The translations under genes and the position numbers were made by a program. A stretch of 64,000 nucleotides of DNA from Mycoplasmopsis cynos. Its GTDB lineage: Bacteria > Bacillota_I > Bacilli_A > Mycoplasmatales > Metamycoplasmataceae. Location: NCBI RefSeq assembly GCF_900660545.1, contig NZ_LR214986.1:124001-188000 (forward strand), in the 5' to 3' direction. Shown one piece after another: positions 33,833-44,770 of this stretch. How positions within the stretch are numbered: the stretch's first letter is position 1; every line of letters begins with the position of its first letter. The notes under the pieces are model-generated. The model was not told the DNA's origin. It searched no databases and was given only the letters and a program-made list of their open reading frames with translations.

Positions 33833-34494
33833 TGGATTGAAAACTTAGTTTAGGAATTAGTGCGGTTGTAGTTTTATTTATTGGTGTTAGTATTTTTGTT
33901 GGAATTTACATTTGGACTAAAAAATATACTAAAAAGTTTATTGAAAAAACGCAACGTGAAAATATTGAACAATTAAAATCTATTCGTAATGATATGGGAA
34001 TTCTTCCTTTTGAGCTTGAAAATAATTTTAAAAACAAAATCAATCCTTATGATATTGAAGGAGTTATAAATACAATATTTTTGAATAGCTATAAAACTAA
34101 ATTAATAATCGCTAAAGATGAGGAATTTAGTTTTGCTTGTGTTTCATTGAAAACAAAAGATCAAATATATTATGAATTAAAAGAGTTTAATTTTGAAAAG
34201 TATAATCAAGTAAGGTTTGAAAAACCTGAGTATTTTCCTAATGAAATATTGCCATATAATGGTCAAAATCTTGATTTTGTAGGTGTTTTTAGATCTAATT
34301 ATGGCCTAGAAGAAATTTTTGAAAAATATTATTCAATTTTAAATCCTAATGGAATGATTATGGTGTTATTAAAAAACTATTCTAAGAGATCTCTTAATGC
34401 CATAATACAGACTTTAAAATCCAAGAATATTAATTATGAGGTTTCCTATATTTCATCAAAATTTCTTTTTATTAGCAAAAAAATAGAAATATAG
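33832..34494 (+). CDS. Membrane-anchored putative methyltransferase (BC85_0335-like)
   Basis: This 220-residue protein has an N-terminal membrane helix (GISAVVVLFIGVSIFVGIYI) and a soluble domain. The latter resembles the conserved mycoplasma family annotated as putative methyltransferase (BC85_0335 type): ILPYNGQNLDFVGVFRSNYG looks like an acidic motif region, and YYSILNPNGMIMVLLKNYS resembles the motif VI loop of class I methyltransferases. A clear glycine-rich SAM motif I is not visible, so enzyme activity is doubtful. TGA in codon 3 is Trp, and the start overlaps the ruvX stop. It lies between ruvX and greA. Confidence 0.65.
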
Positions 34495-34529
34495 TAAAAT
34501 AAATACAATTAATTTATATTGGAGCAACT

Positions 34530-35018
34530 ATGAGTGAAATTAATGAAAAGAAAATAATTTTATCACAAGAAAAATTTGATGAATATAAAAAACAATACGA
34601 TCATTTAATTAATATTGAACGTCCAGCAGTACAAGAAGCTCTTAAAGAAGCTCGTGCACAAGGTGACTTATCCGAAAATGCCGAGTATGATGCAGCAAGA
34701 GAAAAACAAGGGATTGTTGAAGGTAGAATTAAAGAATTAGAAGCTATTTTAGATAATGCTGCTATTCTTGATTCAAGCATTCATAAAACTGATGAAACAA
34801 TTGGAATTAATACTAAGGTAGAGTTTTTAATTCAAGAAAATAACAAAATTGAAGTAGTTCAGATTACAGGTTCACATGATGCAGATCCTTTTGAAGGAAA
34901 GATTTCAATGAGAAGCCCACTAGCAATTGCTATGATGGGAAAGGTTGAAGGTGATGAAGTTGAAGTAGAGGCTCAAAAGAAATTCATGATTAAAATTTTA
35001 AAGGTTGAACATTTATAA
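34530..35018 (+). CDS. greA: Transcription elongation factor GreA
   Basis: GreA rescues backtracked RNA polymerase by stimulating transcript cleavage. The 162-residue product has the coiled coil with the acidic tip ARAQGDLSENAEYDAAREKQ and the C-terminal FKBP-like domain ending in MRSPLAIAMMGKVEGDEVEV. Length is normal (about 158). GGAG precedes the ATG. It is followed by its own terminator. Confidence 0.96.
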   Translation: MSEINEKKIILSQEKFDEYKKQYDHLINIERPAVQEALKEARAQGDLSENAEYDAAREKQGIVEGRIKELEAILDNAAILDSSIHKTDETIGINTKVEFLIQENNKIEVVQITGSHDADPFEGKISMRSPLAIAMMGKVEGDEVEVEAQKKFMIKILKVEHL

Positions 35019-35026
35019 TTATAATT

Positions 35027-35053
35027 AACCGTATTTTTAAATGCGGTTTTTTA
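35027..35053 (+). terminator. Terminator after greA
   Basis: AACCGTATTT and AAATGCGGTT form a stem followed by TTTT. Confidence 0.75.
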
Positions 35054-35072
35054 TTAAGATTAAGGAGGAAAA

Positions 35073-35618
35073 ATGCAAAAACATAAAATGGTAAAGGAAA
35101 TACTTTATACTCAAGAATTTTTGGAAGAGAAAATTTTAGAATGCTCAAAATGAGTAAATGAAACATATAAATATGCTGATGATTTGGTATTAGTTGCTTT
35201 ATTAAAAGGATCAATTCCATTTTTAGCACAATTAATAAAAACAGTTGAAGTTGATCATTCATTAGACTTTATTATCGCAAGTAGTTATGCTGGATCACAT
35301 GCTACTTCTGGGAGTGTTAAAATAATTATGGATCTTGCACAAGATGTTCAAGGTAAAGATGTTTTAATTGTTGAGGATATTATTGATAGTGGAATTACTC
35401 TTGAGAAGATAAAAAATATTTTACTTAGCAGAAAGCCTAAATCACTTAGAATTCTTACTTTAATGGATAAACCATATCATAGAAAAAATGATTTAAAAGC
35501 AGATTATTCTGGGTTTGAAGTAGAAGACAAATTCTTAATCGGTTTTGGCTTAGATTATGATGAAAAATTAAGAAATCTGCCATATATTGGTGTTATGGAT
35601 GAAAAATATATTAAGTAA
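35073..35618 (+). CDS. hpt: Hypoxanthine phosphoribosyltransferase
   Basis: This purine-salvage enzyme converts hypoxanthine or guanine plus PRPP to IMP or GMP. The 181-residue product has LVALLKGSIPFLAQL, the PRPP-binding motif VLIVEDIIDSGITLE, and the C-terminal DKFLIGFGLDYDEKLRNLPYIG. TAAGGAGG gives a strong ribosome site before ATG 35073. TGA at 35152 (CSKWVNE) is Trp. With a purine-nucleoside-type importer in the same window it fits a salvage lifestyle. Confidence 0.95.
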
Positions 35619-35684
35619 TTAAATTGATATTTAATTTTTAAAGATAGATGCAGAAAATGACATAATTAAATAAAAGGAGCAAAG

Positions 35685-35722
35685 AAATATTCAGACTCTT
35701 TTAAGGGGTCCAAATATTTTTT
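35685..35722 (+). terminator. Terminator after hpt
   Basis: The stem AAATATT with inner GACTC pairs with GGGTC and AATATTT, followed by a T run; about 67 nt past the hpt stop and before the restriction-modification genes. Confidence 0.65.
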
Positions 35723-35813
35723 CCTTGTTTATTTTAACAATCAATTTTAGAGAAAACTATAACTCTTAAATGAAACTTAGATATAATTTAATAATAATGT
35801 AAAAAGGAGAAAA

Positions 35814-36788
35814 ATGTCTAAAAAAACAATAGATTTATTTAGCGGTTGTGGTGGTTTATCATATGGTTTTTTTCAAAACGGATTTGATATTGTTGAAAGT
35901 GTTGAGCATTGACAACCAGCGCTTGATACATATAATTTAAATTTCAATAAAAATGAAAAAATTAAAGATATAACTGATCCAAAAGTTATTAAGTCAATTG
36001 AAGAGAGATTTAAAAATACTATTGATTTAGTAATTGGTGGTTTTCCTTGTCAAGGATATTCGATGGCTGGAAAAAGAAATCCAGATGATCATAGAAATCA
36101 ACTTTATAAATATACTATTGAAGTCATTGAAAGAGTTAATCCAAGATTATTCGTTTTAGAAAATGTAAAAGGTATTTTGTCATTTAAAGAAAATGATAAT
36201 GAATTAGTAATTAATAAAATTATTAATATGTTACTTGAAAAAGGATATTATTCAAAATATATATTAATTGATGCTTCTAATTTTGGTGTTCCTCAAAAAA
36301 GAGAAAGAGTTATATTTATTGGTTCATCATTAACTAATAAGGATAAAGTAGATGCGGTTATTAAAAGATTAATGGAAACACGATTGCCAATTAAAACTGT
36401 ATATGATGCTATTTATGATCTTGAATCAATACCTGAATCAAAAGAATTTAATCATATTTTTTCTAAACATACCCCAGAAATGGTTGAAAAAATTAAAAAT
36501 ACACCTGAAGGAAAAAGCGTAATGAAAGGTTATTCTGATGCGTTCAGACGACAATATTATGATAAACCTTCTACTACAGTTAAAGAAAATCACGGCGGTG
36601 TCCATGTACATCCGAAATTAAATAGAGTTATGACACCGCGTGAATTAGCTAGATTGCAATCTTTCCCTGATGATTTTATTTTTACATCTACAAAGTCAAA
36701 TATTTTAAAACAAATAGGAAATGCAGTCCCTCCAAAATTGTCAAGTGAAATAGCTAAGATAATAATTGAGGTATTTTATAATGATTAA
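35814..36788 (+). CDS. Type II DNA cytosine-C5 methyltransferase
   Basis: The 324-residue enzyme shows the ordered C5 motifs: I DLFSGCGGLSYGF, IV GGFPCQGYS with the catalytic Cys, VI VLENVKG, VIII QKRERVIFIG, the variable target-recognition region (about 170-250), IX TPRELARLQSFPDDF, and X QIGNAVPPKL. TGA at 35909 is Trp, extending the protein back to ATG 35814 with AAAGGAG upstream. It overlaps the next gene by 8 nt (ATGATTAA). It should protect host DNA from the partner nuclease; the recognition sequence cannot be read from the sequence. Confidence 0.95.
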
Positions 36789-37479
36789 TTGAAAAGATTT
36801 AAATAATATTAAAAATTTTTTGGAATCAGAGCTTAAAAATATATTCAAGGTTTATGATAACAAAATAGAAATTAAGGCCGAAGATTTAAATGTTTTAAAA
36901 TCAAGTAATAGTTGTATAAGATCATCAACTGCTATAGGTTATATACTAGAAGAATTTATATATCAAAAGATGAAAAATGTTATCAAATATAATGATATGT
37001 TTCAAATTTATAGAAATAACACTTCAACGCAAAGTAGTAGTTATGATTTTTTGATTGCGTCAGAGAAATTTGATTTATTGATAAATATAAAAACAGAAAA
37101 TAAAAATAGCAATAACAATGCAATTGCTGCAATAAAACAATTATATAAAGATTATAATAATCACTTTTCATATGGAAAAGATTTTTACTTTATTTTAGTA
37201 AAAATTAAATATGAAATTGATGGAATTGATTATTTATCTAAAAAAATTAATCACTATGATAAAGTAAAAATAACAGGTTTTGATATTTTTGCACTTGAGG
37301 AGATTTCTTTTGAAAATGGATTTATACAAGATCATAGAAATTGAGGAAAAGAGTACAAATCTGTTTCAGGAAGACTTCAAATAAGTAAAAAATTTTACTT
37401 AGATAATAAATTAGAAGAAAGCGATGAAATATCAAATTACCGAACTTTGGTTTATATAGAGAATATATATGGTTTATAA
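36781..37479 (+). CDS. Probable type II restriction endonuclease
   Basis: The 232-residue protein is co-encoded with and overlaps the C5 methyltransferase. Its centre, SSSYDFLIASEKFDLLINIKTENK, has the acidic-residue / hydrophobic strand / KTE layout of PD-(D/E)XK nucleases, and RSSTAIGYILEEFIYQKM precedes it, resembling the ScaI-like group by eye (tentative). The hydrophobic strand YFILVKIKYEI follows. TGA codons in codon 4 and at 37342 are Trp. Function rests mainly on the pairing with the methyltransferase and the motif; family assignment is not certain. Confidence 0.7.
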
Positions 37480-37504
37480 CTTTTATAAACATCATTATAG
37501 ATTA

Positions 37505-37538
37505 CATTTACATTATTTTTGATGTAAATGATTTTTTT
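37505..37538 (+). terminator. Terminator after the restriction-modification pair
   Basis: CATTTACAT and ATGTAAATG form a 9-bp stem followed by a seven-base T run. Confidence 0.8.
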
Positions 37539-37596
37539 ATTTTTTAAAAAATATGTAATAATAATACATATTTAATGAAAGGAAAAGAGAAAAACA

Positions 37597-39111
37597 ATGA
37601 ATAAAGAAAGAAAAATAGGACTATTTTTATCGATGGCAATGATTATTGGATCTGTCGTTGGTATTGGGATATTTTTCAAAAATGCCTCAATATCAAATGC
37701 TGTTTCAGGCGATGGGCTATCATGACTTATAGCATGAATTTTAGGTGGAATTATTTCTATTAGTGCAGCAATTAGTTTTGCTGAAATAGGCTCATTTAAA
37801 GATGGAAGGCTTTCGGGTTTAAGTAATTGAGTTTTTAAAGTAACTAAAAACAAACATTTAGCTTATCATACTTCAATTTCTTATACTATATTTTATTGAG
37901 GTATTTTAAACGCTATAATTGGGATTTTTGCATCAGAAGCCTTATTTTACTTTTTTGTTTTAGTAAATGTGGTTGAATATAACTCAATTAAGATTTGAAT
38001 GCATGTTATAGTCGGTTTTGTTCTTACATCATTTTTTATTGGACTTAATTTTGTGTCTGTAAAAATATCAAGCAAATTCCAATTTATAATTTCAATTATT
38101 AAATTTATTCCATTAATTTTTGCATTAATTATTGGAATAATATTTCCAAATACTCACTATGTAGAAAATGCAGGTAATGGATTTTTGAAAAATGCATTTA
38201 CTGTTAAAGGAATAATTGTAGCATTACCAGCAATCTTATTTTCTTATGATGCTTTTTTAATTTCGGGTTCAATAACTAATAAAACAAAAAATCCTACTAA
38301 AACTTTACCAAGAGCAATTTTACTTGGGATGATTATTATAGTTATTTTATATTCATTAATATCTATTTCATCAATTTTGCATTCACAAGGTGTTGTACAT
38401 AATCTAATATCTGATGTGTTTCCAAAAGAATATTCAAATAAGATATCAGCAATTATTATGTTTTTTATCTTTTTATCTGCATTAGGTGTCATAAATGGAT
38501 TAACATCTGCATTTATAAATGAATTGCAAATGCTAGTTAAGAACAAACTTCTTTTTGGAAGCAAGAGACTATTGCATAAATTTAAAGAAGAGGTTGTATT
38601 TATTATTTATTTAAGTATCATTAAAATATTTTATTTATTAACCATTATCTTACCAAGCATATTATTAAACACAGATGTAATAATTGATGCAATTTCTAAT
38701 TTTCCTACAGTATTCTTTTTTATTGTTTATGGAACATTAATTTTTTCATATTTATTAAATAGAAACAAGATAAGTGAAACCAAGAAGATAAATAATGCTT
38801 TGTTTTATGTTTTTAGTATTATCGCAATATTTGGAATTATATTAATGGAAGGAGCATATTTATATTTACAATTTGAAGCGATATCAACAATAAAGGAGAA
38901 TCCATTTGGTTGGGGAGTTTTTTGAGGTGGAGAGGGCTCAAAATTAATTTCTTCGTGAACTCCTTTAGTCATTTATTTAGTAATGTTATTCTATTTTATT
39001 TTAGTTCCGTGAATAAATTATTATCTAGAAAAGAAAATTTTTAAGTTCAATCTTATTAAAGAAGTTGACTTTAATGAAATTGAAATATGTAATGCAACTC
39101 ATATGAAATAA
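37597..39111 (+). CDS. APC-family amino-acid permease
   Basis: This 504-residue polytopic protein has about 12 hydrophobic segments. The N-terminal GLFLSMAMIIGSVVGIGIFF is the APC superfamily helix-1 motif with the unwound GIGIF stretch, followed by AISFAEIGSF in helix 3. Many TGA codons are Trp. The short charged C-terminal tail ends HMK. It probably imports an amino acid by exchange or symport; the substrate is not evident. AAAGGAAAAG precedes the ATG. It stands as a single gene between two terminators. Confidence 0.88.
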
Positions 39112-39127
39112 ATATTTAAATTTATAT

Positions 39128-39158
39128 CAAAAAAAGCACTTTATTTAGTGCTTTTTTG
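39128..39158. terminator. Bidirectional terminator between permease and stomatin-like gene
   Basis: CAAAAAAAGCACT pairs with AGTGCTTTTTTG around a TTATTT loop; it covers the 3' ends of both convergent genes. Confidence 0.85.
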
Positions 39159-40073
39159 ATCATTTTTAGTATCCAAAACTTCACTTACAACGGACATTGT
39201 TGAAGCAATTGATGATAAATTAGGAGGAATGATTATTTTTGTTGCATTACCATTAGCTAATTTTTCAAGTTGTTCAATTGATTTTAAAGTTAATATGCTT
39301 TGAGATAAGTTTGCTTCATTAATCAAATCGATGGCCTTTCTTTGACCCTCAGCTTTAAGTATTTCAGCTTGTTTAAATGCTTCAGCTTTAAGTATTTCAG
39401 CTTGCTTTGCGGCCTCAGCTTTAAGTATTTCAGCTGATTTTTGACCTTCAGCAATTAAAATTGAAGCTGCTTTTTTCCCTTCGGCATCAAGAATATTTGC
39501 TCTTTTTTCTCTTTCTGCACGCATTTGTTTTTCCATTGCGTTTTGGATGTCGAGTGGTGGAAGAATGTTTTTTATCTCGACTCTATAAACTTTAATTCCT
39601 CATGCATCTGATGCTTGATCCAAAATTAAAGTTAATTTAGAATTAATGGTATCTCTTGAAGTTAATGTTTCATCAAGTTCAAGTTCTCCAAGTAAGTTTC
39701 TTAATGTGGTTGCTGATAAGTTTTCAATTGCTTTCATTGAATTCTCTGCTCCATAAACAAATAGTTTTGGATCAGTAATTGCAAGATATACAACTGTATC
39801 AACCCGAATACCAGCATTGTCTTTTGTGATTACGTCTTGTTCAGGAAAGTCTAAAACCTTTTCCTTAAAGTTTTCTTTTTTAATAATTTTATCTATAAAT
39901 GGTACGATAAAATTAATTCCATTTTTTAGTGTTTTATGATATTTTCCTAATCTTTCTACAACCGCAAATTCTGATTGAGGTATAACTTTAATCGATTTAA
40001 TCAATGCAATAATAGTTGAGATTAATAATATTGTAAAAACTAAAACTATAATAATAATTGTTGCTATTGACAT
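39141..40073 (-). CDS. SPFH/stomatin-like membrane protein
   Basis: The 310-residue protein has an N-terminal membrane helix (IATIIIIVLVFTILLISTII), an SPFH/band 7 domain (QSEFAVVERLGKYHKTLKNG, VLDFPEQDVITKDNAGIRVD), and a long Ala/Glu/Lys coiled coil made of repeats of the AEILKAEA type (about 215-265). This is the QmcA/stomatin arrangement that oligomerises at the membrane. TGA at 39600 is Trp. The start overlaps the end of the NfeD gene by 10 nt; such SPFH-NfeD pairs are usual partners in membrane organisation or quality control. Confidence 0.92.
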
Positions 40074-40561
40074 TTATTTCCTTTCTTAACAAGTAAGACA
40101 TTCCCTTTTACTTCTAAAATTTTTATTTTTTCACCCTTATTTATAATTCCTTCTCCCACTTTACTTAATGTCCGATATTTTTTATCGCCTATAATTATTT
40201 CTCCATATTCTCCATTATTGTTTAATTCCTCATAAGTATCTTTAGTTAATACATATTCAGCATCATAATCTAAACCATTAAAATCCGTTTTAGCATATTT
40301 TTTGTTTACTAACTTGTTTTTTAGTAGCTTGTAGACCGAAAAGTATAAAGTAAATCATAAAACAATAAAAATTATGAATTGTAATACAATGTACAAAACT
40401 ATATTAGGAGCAACTATTGAAATAATTAATGATGGAATTGTTGAGACTGATGTTAATGCTGCTCAAATGCCAGTTGTTTGTATTTCAACAATTATAAATG
40501 AGATAAAGATCATAGATCATATTATAATTAATAGTATTTGGATAATTTGAGATAATTCCAT
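40064..40561 (-). CDS. NfeD-like membrane protein
   Basis: This 165-residue protein has two to three hydrophobic segments (IIQILLIIIWSMIFISFIIV and IVLYIVLQFIIFIVLWF) and a C-terminal OB-like domain (DYDAEYVLTKDTYEEL, GEYGEIIIG, INKGEKIKILEVKGNVLLV). This is the short NfeD type lacking a protease domain, encoded directly before and overlapping the stomatin-like gene. TGA codons (for example IIIWSM and TGIWAA) are Trp. The ribosome site is weak. Recognition is from the layout and the OB motif. Confidence 0.85.
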
Positions 40562-40592
40562 ATTTTAATTATATAATAAAATAATTTATTTT

Positions 40593-41249
40593 CTATGCAT
40601 AAGGTATTGCGAATAAGATGAATGAGATTGAAACATTAATTAAAATAATTAAAAATAATGAAACTTTTTTCTTAACTAAATATAATGAAAGAATAATGCT
40701 AATTGGTATATATAACTTTAATAAAATATTTTTATAACCAATAAAATAGTTTTTTGATGAATTATTAAGACCTATGTAATGTTCTTTATTTACTTTATTA
40801 AAGTAAATTTCTGGTGAAAAGATATTAATAAGTAATTGTAAAGCTAATGAAATCATAATACCTGCTACAACAGGTTTCATAATTATAATCATATTTTTTA
40901 TATATGAATTTGATTTGAATTTATTTAAATATTTCATTGCGATTAGCATAATAAAAATAGCAGGAAGACAAAAAACTAAATATGTTAAAAATACAGCTAA
41001 GAAACCCCATCATTGTCCATTAGCAACCAAATAGCCGGTTACAAAACTAAATTTTGTTGAAACAACACCTGGTGTCGAGTTAGAAACAGCAAAAACATTA
41101 TTAATTTGCACTTCACTTATATCAAGGTTAAATGTTTTTGCTAAAAAGTTTCACAGTCATAAGAAAACAGGAATAAATACTTGGCCGCCCCCGAAAACTG
41201 ATAAAGATATTACAATTAATAAAGGAAGAGAAACGAATAAAGCTATCAT
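40593..41249 (-). CDS. chrA: Chromate transporter (CHR) half, second subunit
   Basis: The 218-residue membrane protein carries the CHR motifs VFGGGQVFIPV and NSTPGVVSTKFSFVTGY and has about six hydrophobic segments, one CHR domain in all. It is translated from ATG 41249 within TAATG overlap of the first subunit, with GGAGG upstream. Two single-domain proteins of this kind are expected to form the functional unit. In mycoplasmas real chromate export is doubtful; the physiological anion is unknown. Residues near the C-terminus are more divergent than the N-terminal half. Confidence 0.85.
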
Positions 41250-41818
41250 TATTTACCTCCTTTATTTTTTATTCAATAAATAATAAAGTATATTACTAAT
41301 ACAAAAATAATTGCTAAAATAGGCACATTAAAAGGAGCTGGAACAAAAAAGCAAAAACTAAATGAAAATAAAAATATTAAAACAATGAATGGTAGTTTTA
41401 TATTTTGACGAGATTGTTTTAGATAATTAATTCCAAAATCAATTAAAAAGGTGATTATTGATACTAAAACACCAATTGCGAATATTTGTACATATTGTTC
41501 AGGTATTTTTGAAAATAAAAGCAATAATCCAAAACTAAACATAATATGAGGCAATAAAGCGAATAAAGTAATAATTATTCCTTTAACTTTTCCAAGTAAT
41601 TTAATTGAAATATATGAAATACATTGAATAACAGAAGCACCTGGTAGCATATTTGTGACAATAACAATTTGATCGAATTCTTTAACATCTAAGAGTTTTT
41701 TATTTTCTACAATTTCCTTTTTTATGACTGGCATTAAGGCATTTCCGCCACCAAAGCCGATGAATGAAATCTTTAAAATAAAGAAAAATAATTTTCAAAA
41801 TCCTATTTTTTCTTGCAT
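41249..41818 (-). CDS. chrA: Chromate transporter (CHR) half, first subunit
   Basis: This 189-residue protein has the CHR start motif IGFGGGNALMPVIKKEIVE and NMLPGASVIQCISYI, followed by several hydrophobic helices. It starts at ATG 41816-41818 with GGAAG upstream, 28 residues before the next in-frame ATG; the added residues hold the conserved GFGGG motif. It overlaps the second subunit by one base. TGA codons near both ends are Trp. Confidence 0.85.
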
Positions 41819-41840
41819 ATATACTTCCTTTATTTATAAA

Positions 41841-41877
41841 TTAAACATAGCCAAAACATAAATTTGTCTATGTTTAA
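41841..41877 (-). terminator. Possible terminator of the DUF31 protease gene
   Basis: TTAAACATAG and CTATGTTTAA form a 10-bp stem with a 17-nt loop just past the minus-strand stop at 41888; no long T run, so weak. Confidence 0.45.
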
Positions 41878-41887
41878 TGATCAAACT

Positions 41888-44023
41888 TTATTTTTTAAAT
41901 CCTTCTGGAAATAGAGCAGTTTTAAAATTATTATTTCCAGAATTTTCGAATCCATTTGGATATAGTGTTATAAGATTTTGTCTATATGATTTAGTTTGAG
42001 CAGGATATTTTGATTTATCTGTTCCATCAATTAAGTTATATGCTTTAATAACTTTTTCACCTGAACCATAGTCCTTTGCTAATAAAAATGATGTAAATTT
42101 AGCATCTCTTAGTAAATCATCATCTTCAACATTACTTGAAACTTGATTATAAATACCTACTAATTGGCCAAATTCATTATAAACCATAGAACCAGAAGCG
42201 CCATATTTTAATGATGAAAAATTAACTGCTAAATTAAATCCATAAAAATCAGCTAATGTTCTGCCGAAAACAGTTGTATATGGTTGTAAATTTCCATTTG
42301 TTGCCCTCTCATCATATGTATATGCAGGATAAGCGAATGTTTTATCATTATGTTTATTTCCAATTCTATAATATGTGTTTAAAGTTGATGAATTACGTTC
42401 AGTTGGATTATTTCTGACCCATACTGCAAAACCAGATTCATTTATTGAAGGATATCCTCCTATATATAAATCTTTTGCATTTTTTAAGTTTAGCTTAGAA
42501 TCATCTTTTTCAAATGCAGCAGTTACATAATCTATTGTTTGCATTGTTTTAGAAATTGATTTATCTTGATTTGGCAAGATTTCAGTTTTATTTAGTCTAT
42601 CGATGTATTTATCCACTGCTTCAATTGACTTTGTGATTCATTTTTTAAGTGTTTCATCCATTTGCGATAAATCAACATCAATTTCAAAAACACCAAAATC
42701 AACATATGCAGGGATGAAATAATTATCATCAACCTTTTTTAGAGTTTGATATTCTTGATCTTCACTTAAATCTTCATTTTTTGATTCAATATATTTTATT
42801 TTATCTTTTACTTTTTGCTTTAAATCTTGTTGATATCAATTCATATATTGACGATCAATAAAATCATAACCAGCAAATATTAATTTAGGTTTTGAAATAA
42901 AACCGTTTGATTTGATTGTTTTTAACGCTGATATATCAGTTTTTTCAAATTGAGTAAATTCATCACTAGAAGCATAGTATTTTGTCTTTAAATGTGAAGT
43001 CTTTGAATAGCTATATTTATTTTTACGCTGTGGAAAATCCGTTTGGTATAGGTCGGACTTTCCAAGTGAAATGGATTCGACTTTAAAGTCTCTAAAATCT
43101 TCGTAATTTAATGCTTTATTTTGCTCATCGGTTAATGAATTAGAAAAATCAGACATAACATGTAAATTAGTAGCAAAGAAAAGTTTATATTTATTTTCAT
43201 TATATTTATGATAATCCAATAGTCAAGTAGTACCTAATTCTGATGCTCGAAAAGGATTTTGATTTTGAGAAGTAACTCCTTGATTGATACCGAATTTAAC
43301 TGCAAAAGATCGATCATAAATTTCTTGGTAAATTATTTTTTCATCAACTTTTTTGAACTTATTTACATATTCTGGATATGAATTTTCTTTTGTTCTATCG
43401 GGAATCTTAAATCCTGGAAAATTAGGAGGAATTACAAATGGTGGCACTTGCCCAAAGTTATCTTTTTTATTTGGATTAGGTTTATTTTGTTCAGGTTTTA
43501 TCATTTCATTATTTTGAATAATGTGCCCTTGATTAGTCTCTTTTTCCTTTGTCTTAAATTTTAAATTAATATTATTTGAGAAGTCAAATTTTTTAATACC
43601 ATTGGATATTTCTGATATTTCATATTCAATATTTGGTTGTAACATTTCCAATTTGAATATTAATTGATTTTTATTTATTTTAAATGGATGAAATTCATTT
43701 GAATCATTTTTAAGTTTTAATATTATTTGATTTTTGTTTAAAAATGTTAAATCTGTTTCGAAAAATACCATTAAAAATAATGGTTGATTTCCATTTTCTT
43801 GATGAGTTGATATAGAAACAATTTTTGAATTTACATTTATTTCTGGCGGGTTATTATTTTTTTCGTTTTTATTATTATTTTGATTTTCAGTTATATCTAT
43901 ATTATTATCTAATGTATTCATTTTGCTAGTTTCAGCATCGTTTTTAACATTACACGAAATAGAACAAGTAACATAAAAAGGCGTCATTCCTAGAAATAAA
44001 ATTTTTAAGTCTTTTTTTCTCAT
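41888..44023 (-). CDS. DUF31-family (MIP-like) serine-protease lipoprotein
   Basis: The 711-residue lipoprotein has a signal peptide with lipobox SISC (Cys24), an Asn/Lys-rich stretch, an apparent beta-sandwich region (about 65-165), and then the DUF31 domain. The domain shows FFATNLHVMSDF with the His of a trypsin-like triad, and YGASGSMVYNEFGQLVGIYN with the nucleophile Ser. This is the fold of mycoplasma immunoglobulin proteases (MIP); the usual partner MIB is not seen nearby. TGA codons at 43223 and 42836 are Trp and unite three open stretches. It probably acts on host proteins at the cell surface. Its start is only 57 nt from the divergent TsaC-like gene. Confidence 0.85.
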
Positions 44024-44079
44024 AAAGAAATTATAAAAAAAATAAAAGCTTTTAAAAATAATGAATTAAAATATTTATT

Positions 44080-44544
44080 ATGAATGAATATGATAAATTA
44101 TTTATTACAACAACGGATACAATTGTCGGAATTGGTGGGATAGTATCAAATGAAGTTTTAGATGCATTATATAGTATTAAAAACCGCCCAAGAGAAAAGA
44201 AAATTATTATTCTAGTAAGTTCAATTGATCAAGCCAGAACTTTTAAAGAATGAAATGAAAGAGCGGATGAGTTAGCTAAAAAAGTTTGGCCTGGTGCAGT
44301 GACTATTATTATAAATAATCAAGGATTTAGAATGCCTAATCAAAAAGGGCTTCTTAAATTAATTGATTCAATTGGCCCAGTTTATATGACTAGTGCTAAT
44401 ATTTCAGGCCAAAAAACAATTTCAATTGATCAAGCTAATGAAGTATTTCCTAATATTAAAAATATTTATAATTTTGGAAAACCTTCAGGAAAACCAAGTG
44501 ATATTTATAACTTAGATACTAATGAAATAATTAAAAGAAATTAG
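44080..44544 (+). CDS. Sua5/YciO/YrdC-domain protein (TsaC-like)
   Basis: The 154-residue product matches the Sua5/YrdC fold that makes threonylcarbamoyl-AMP for t6A in tRNA: TTTDTIVGIGGIVS, IKNRPREKKIIILVS, KVWPGAVTIII, YMTSANISGQ and the NFGKPSGKPSDIYNL loop. It is shorter than usual TsaC (about 180-200) but the core binding motifs remain. TGA at 44251 (FKEWNERAD) is Trp. The start ATG 44080 has no strong ribosome site. Confidence 0.85.
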
Positions 44545-44570
44545 AAAATTATTAGTTTCTAATTTCTTTT
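44533..44570 (+). terminator. Terminator after the TsaC-like gene
   Basis: The 15-nt arms AAAAGAAATTAGAAA and TTTCTAATTTCTTTT are perfect complements and overlap the stop codon region. Confidence 0.75.
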
Positions 44571-44770
44571 AATTTATTGATATTTATGAAATTGTCAAGA
44601 AATCAAAGAATAGTTTGTATAATTTTATAGAGAATATTTTTACATTTTTTGATCTTTCTTACTTAAATTTTTATAAGATAAAAAGTACTTTTATATATAG
44701 AAATTTTAGAGCAGTTCATATTAATAGTAGTATTTTTAAGATAGTTCTTTTGATATAAAAGTGAGGAAAT

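Noticed and set aside
35814-36062. Apparent late start of the C5 methyltransferase at 36062
   Set aside because: Motif I (DLFSGCGG) lies upstream in the same frame once TGA at 35909 is read as Trp, so the gene is complete from 35814.
36983-37171. Minus-strand frame opposite the restriction nuclease
   Set aside because: Its Tyr/Leu/Phe-rich content is the shadow of an Asn/Lys-rich gene; no start signal or known motif.
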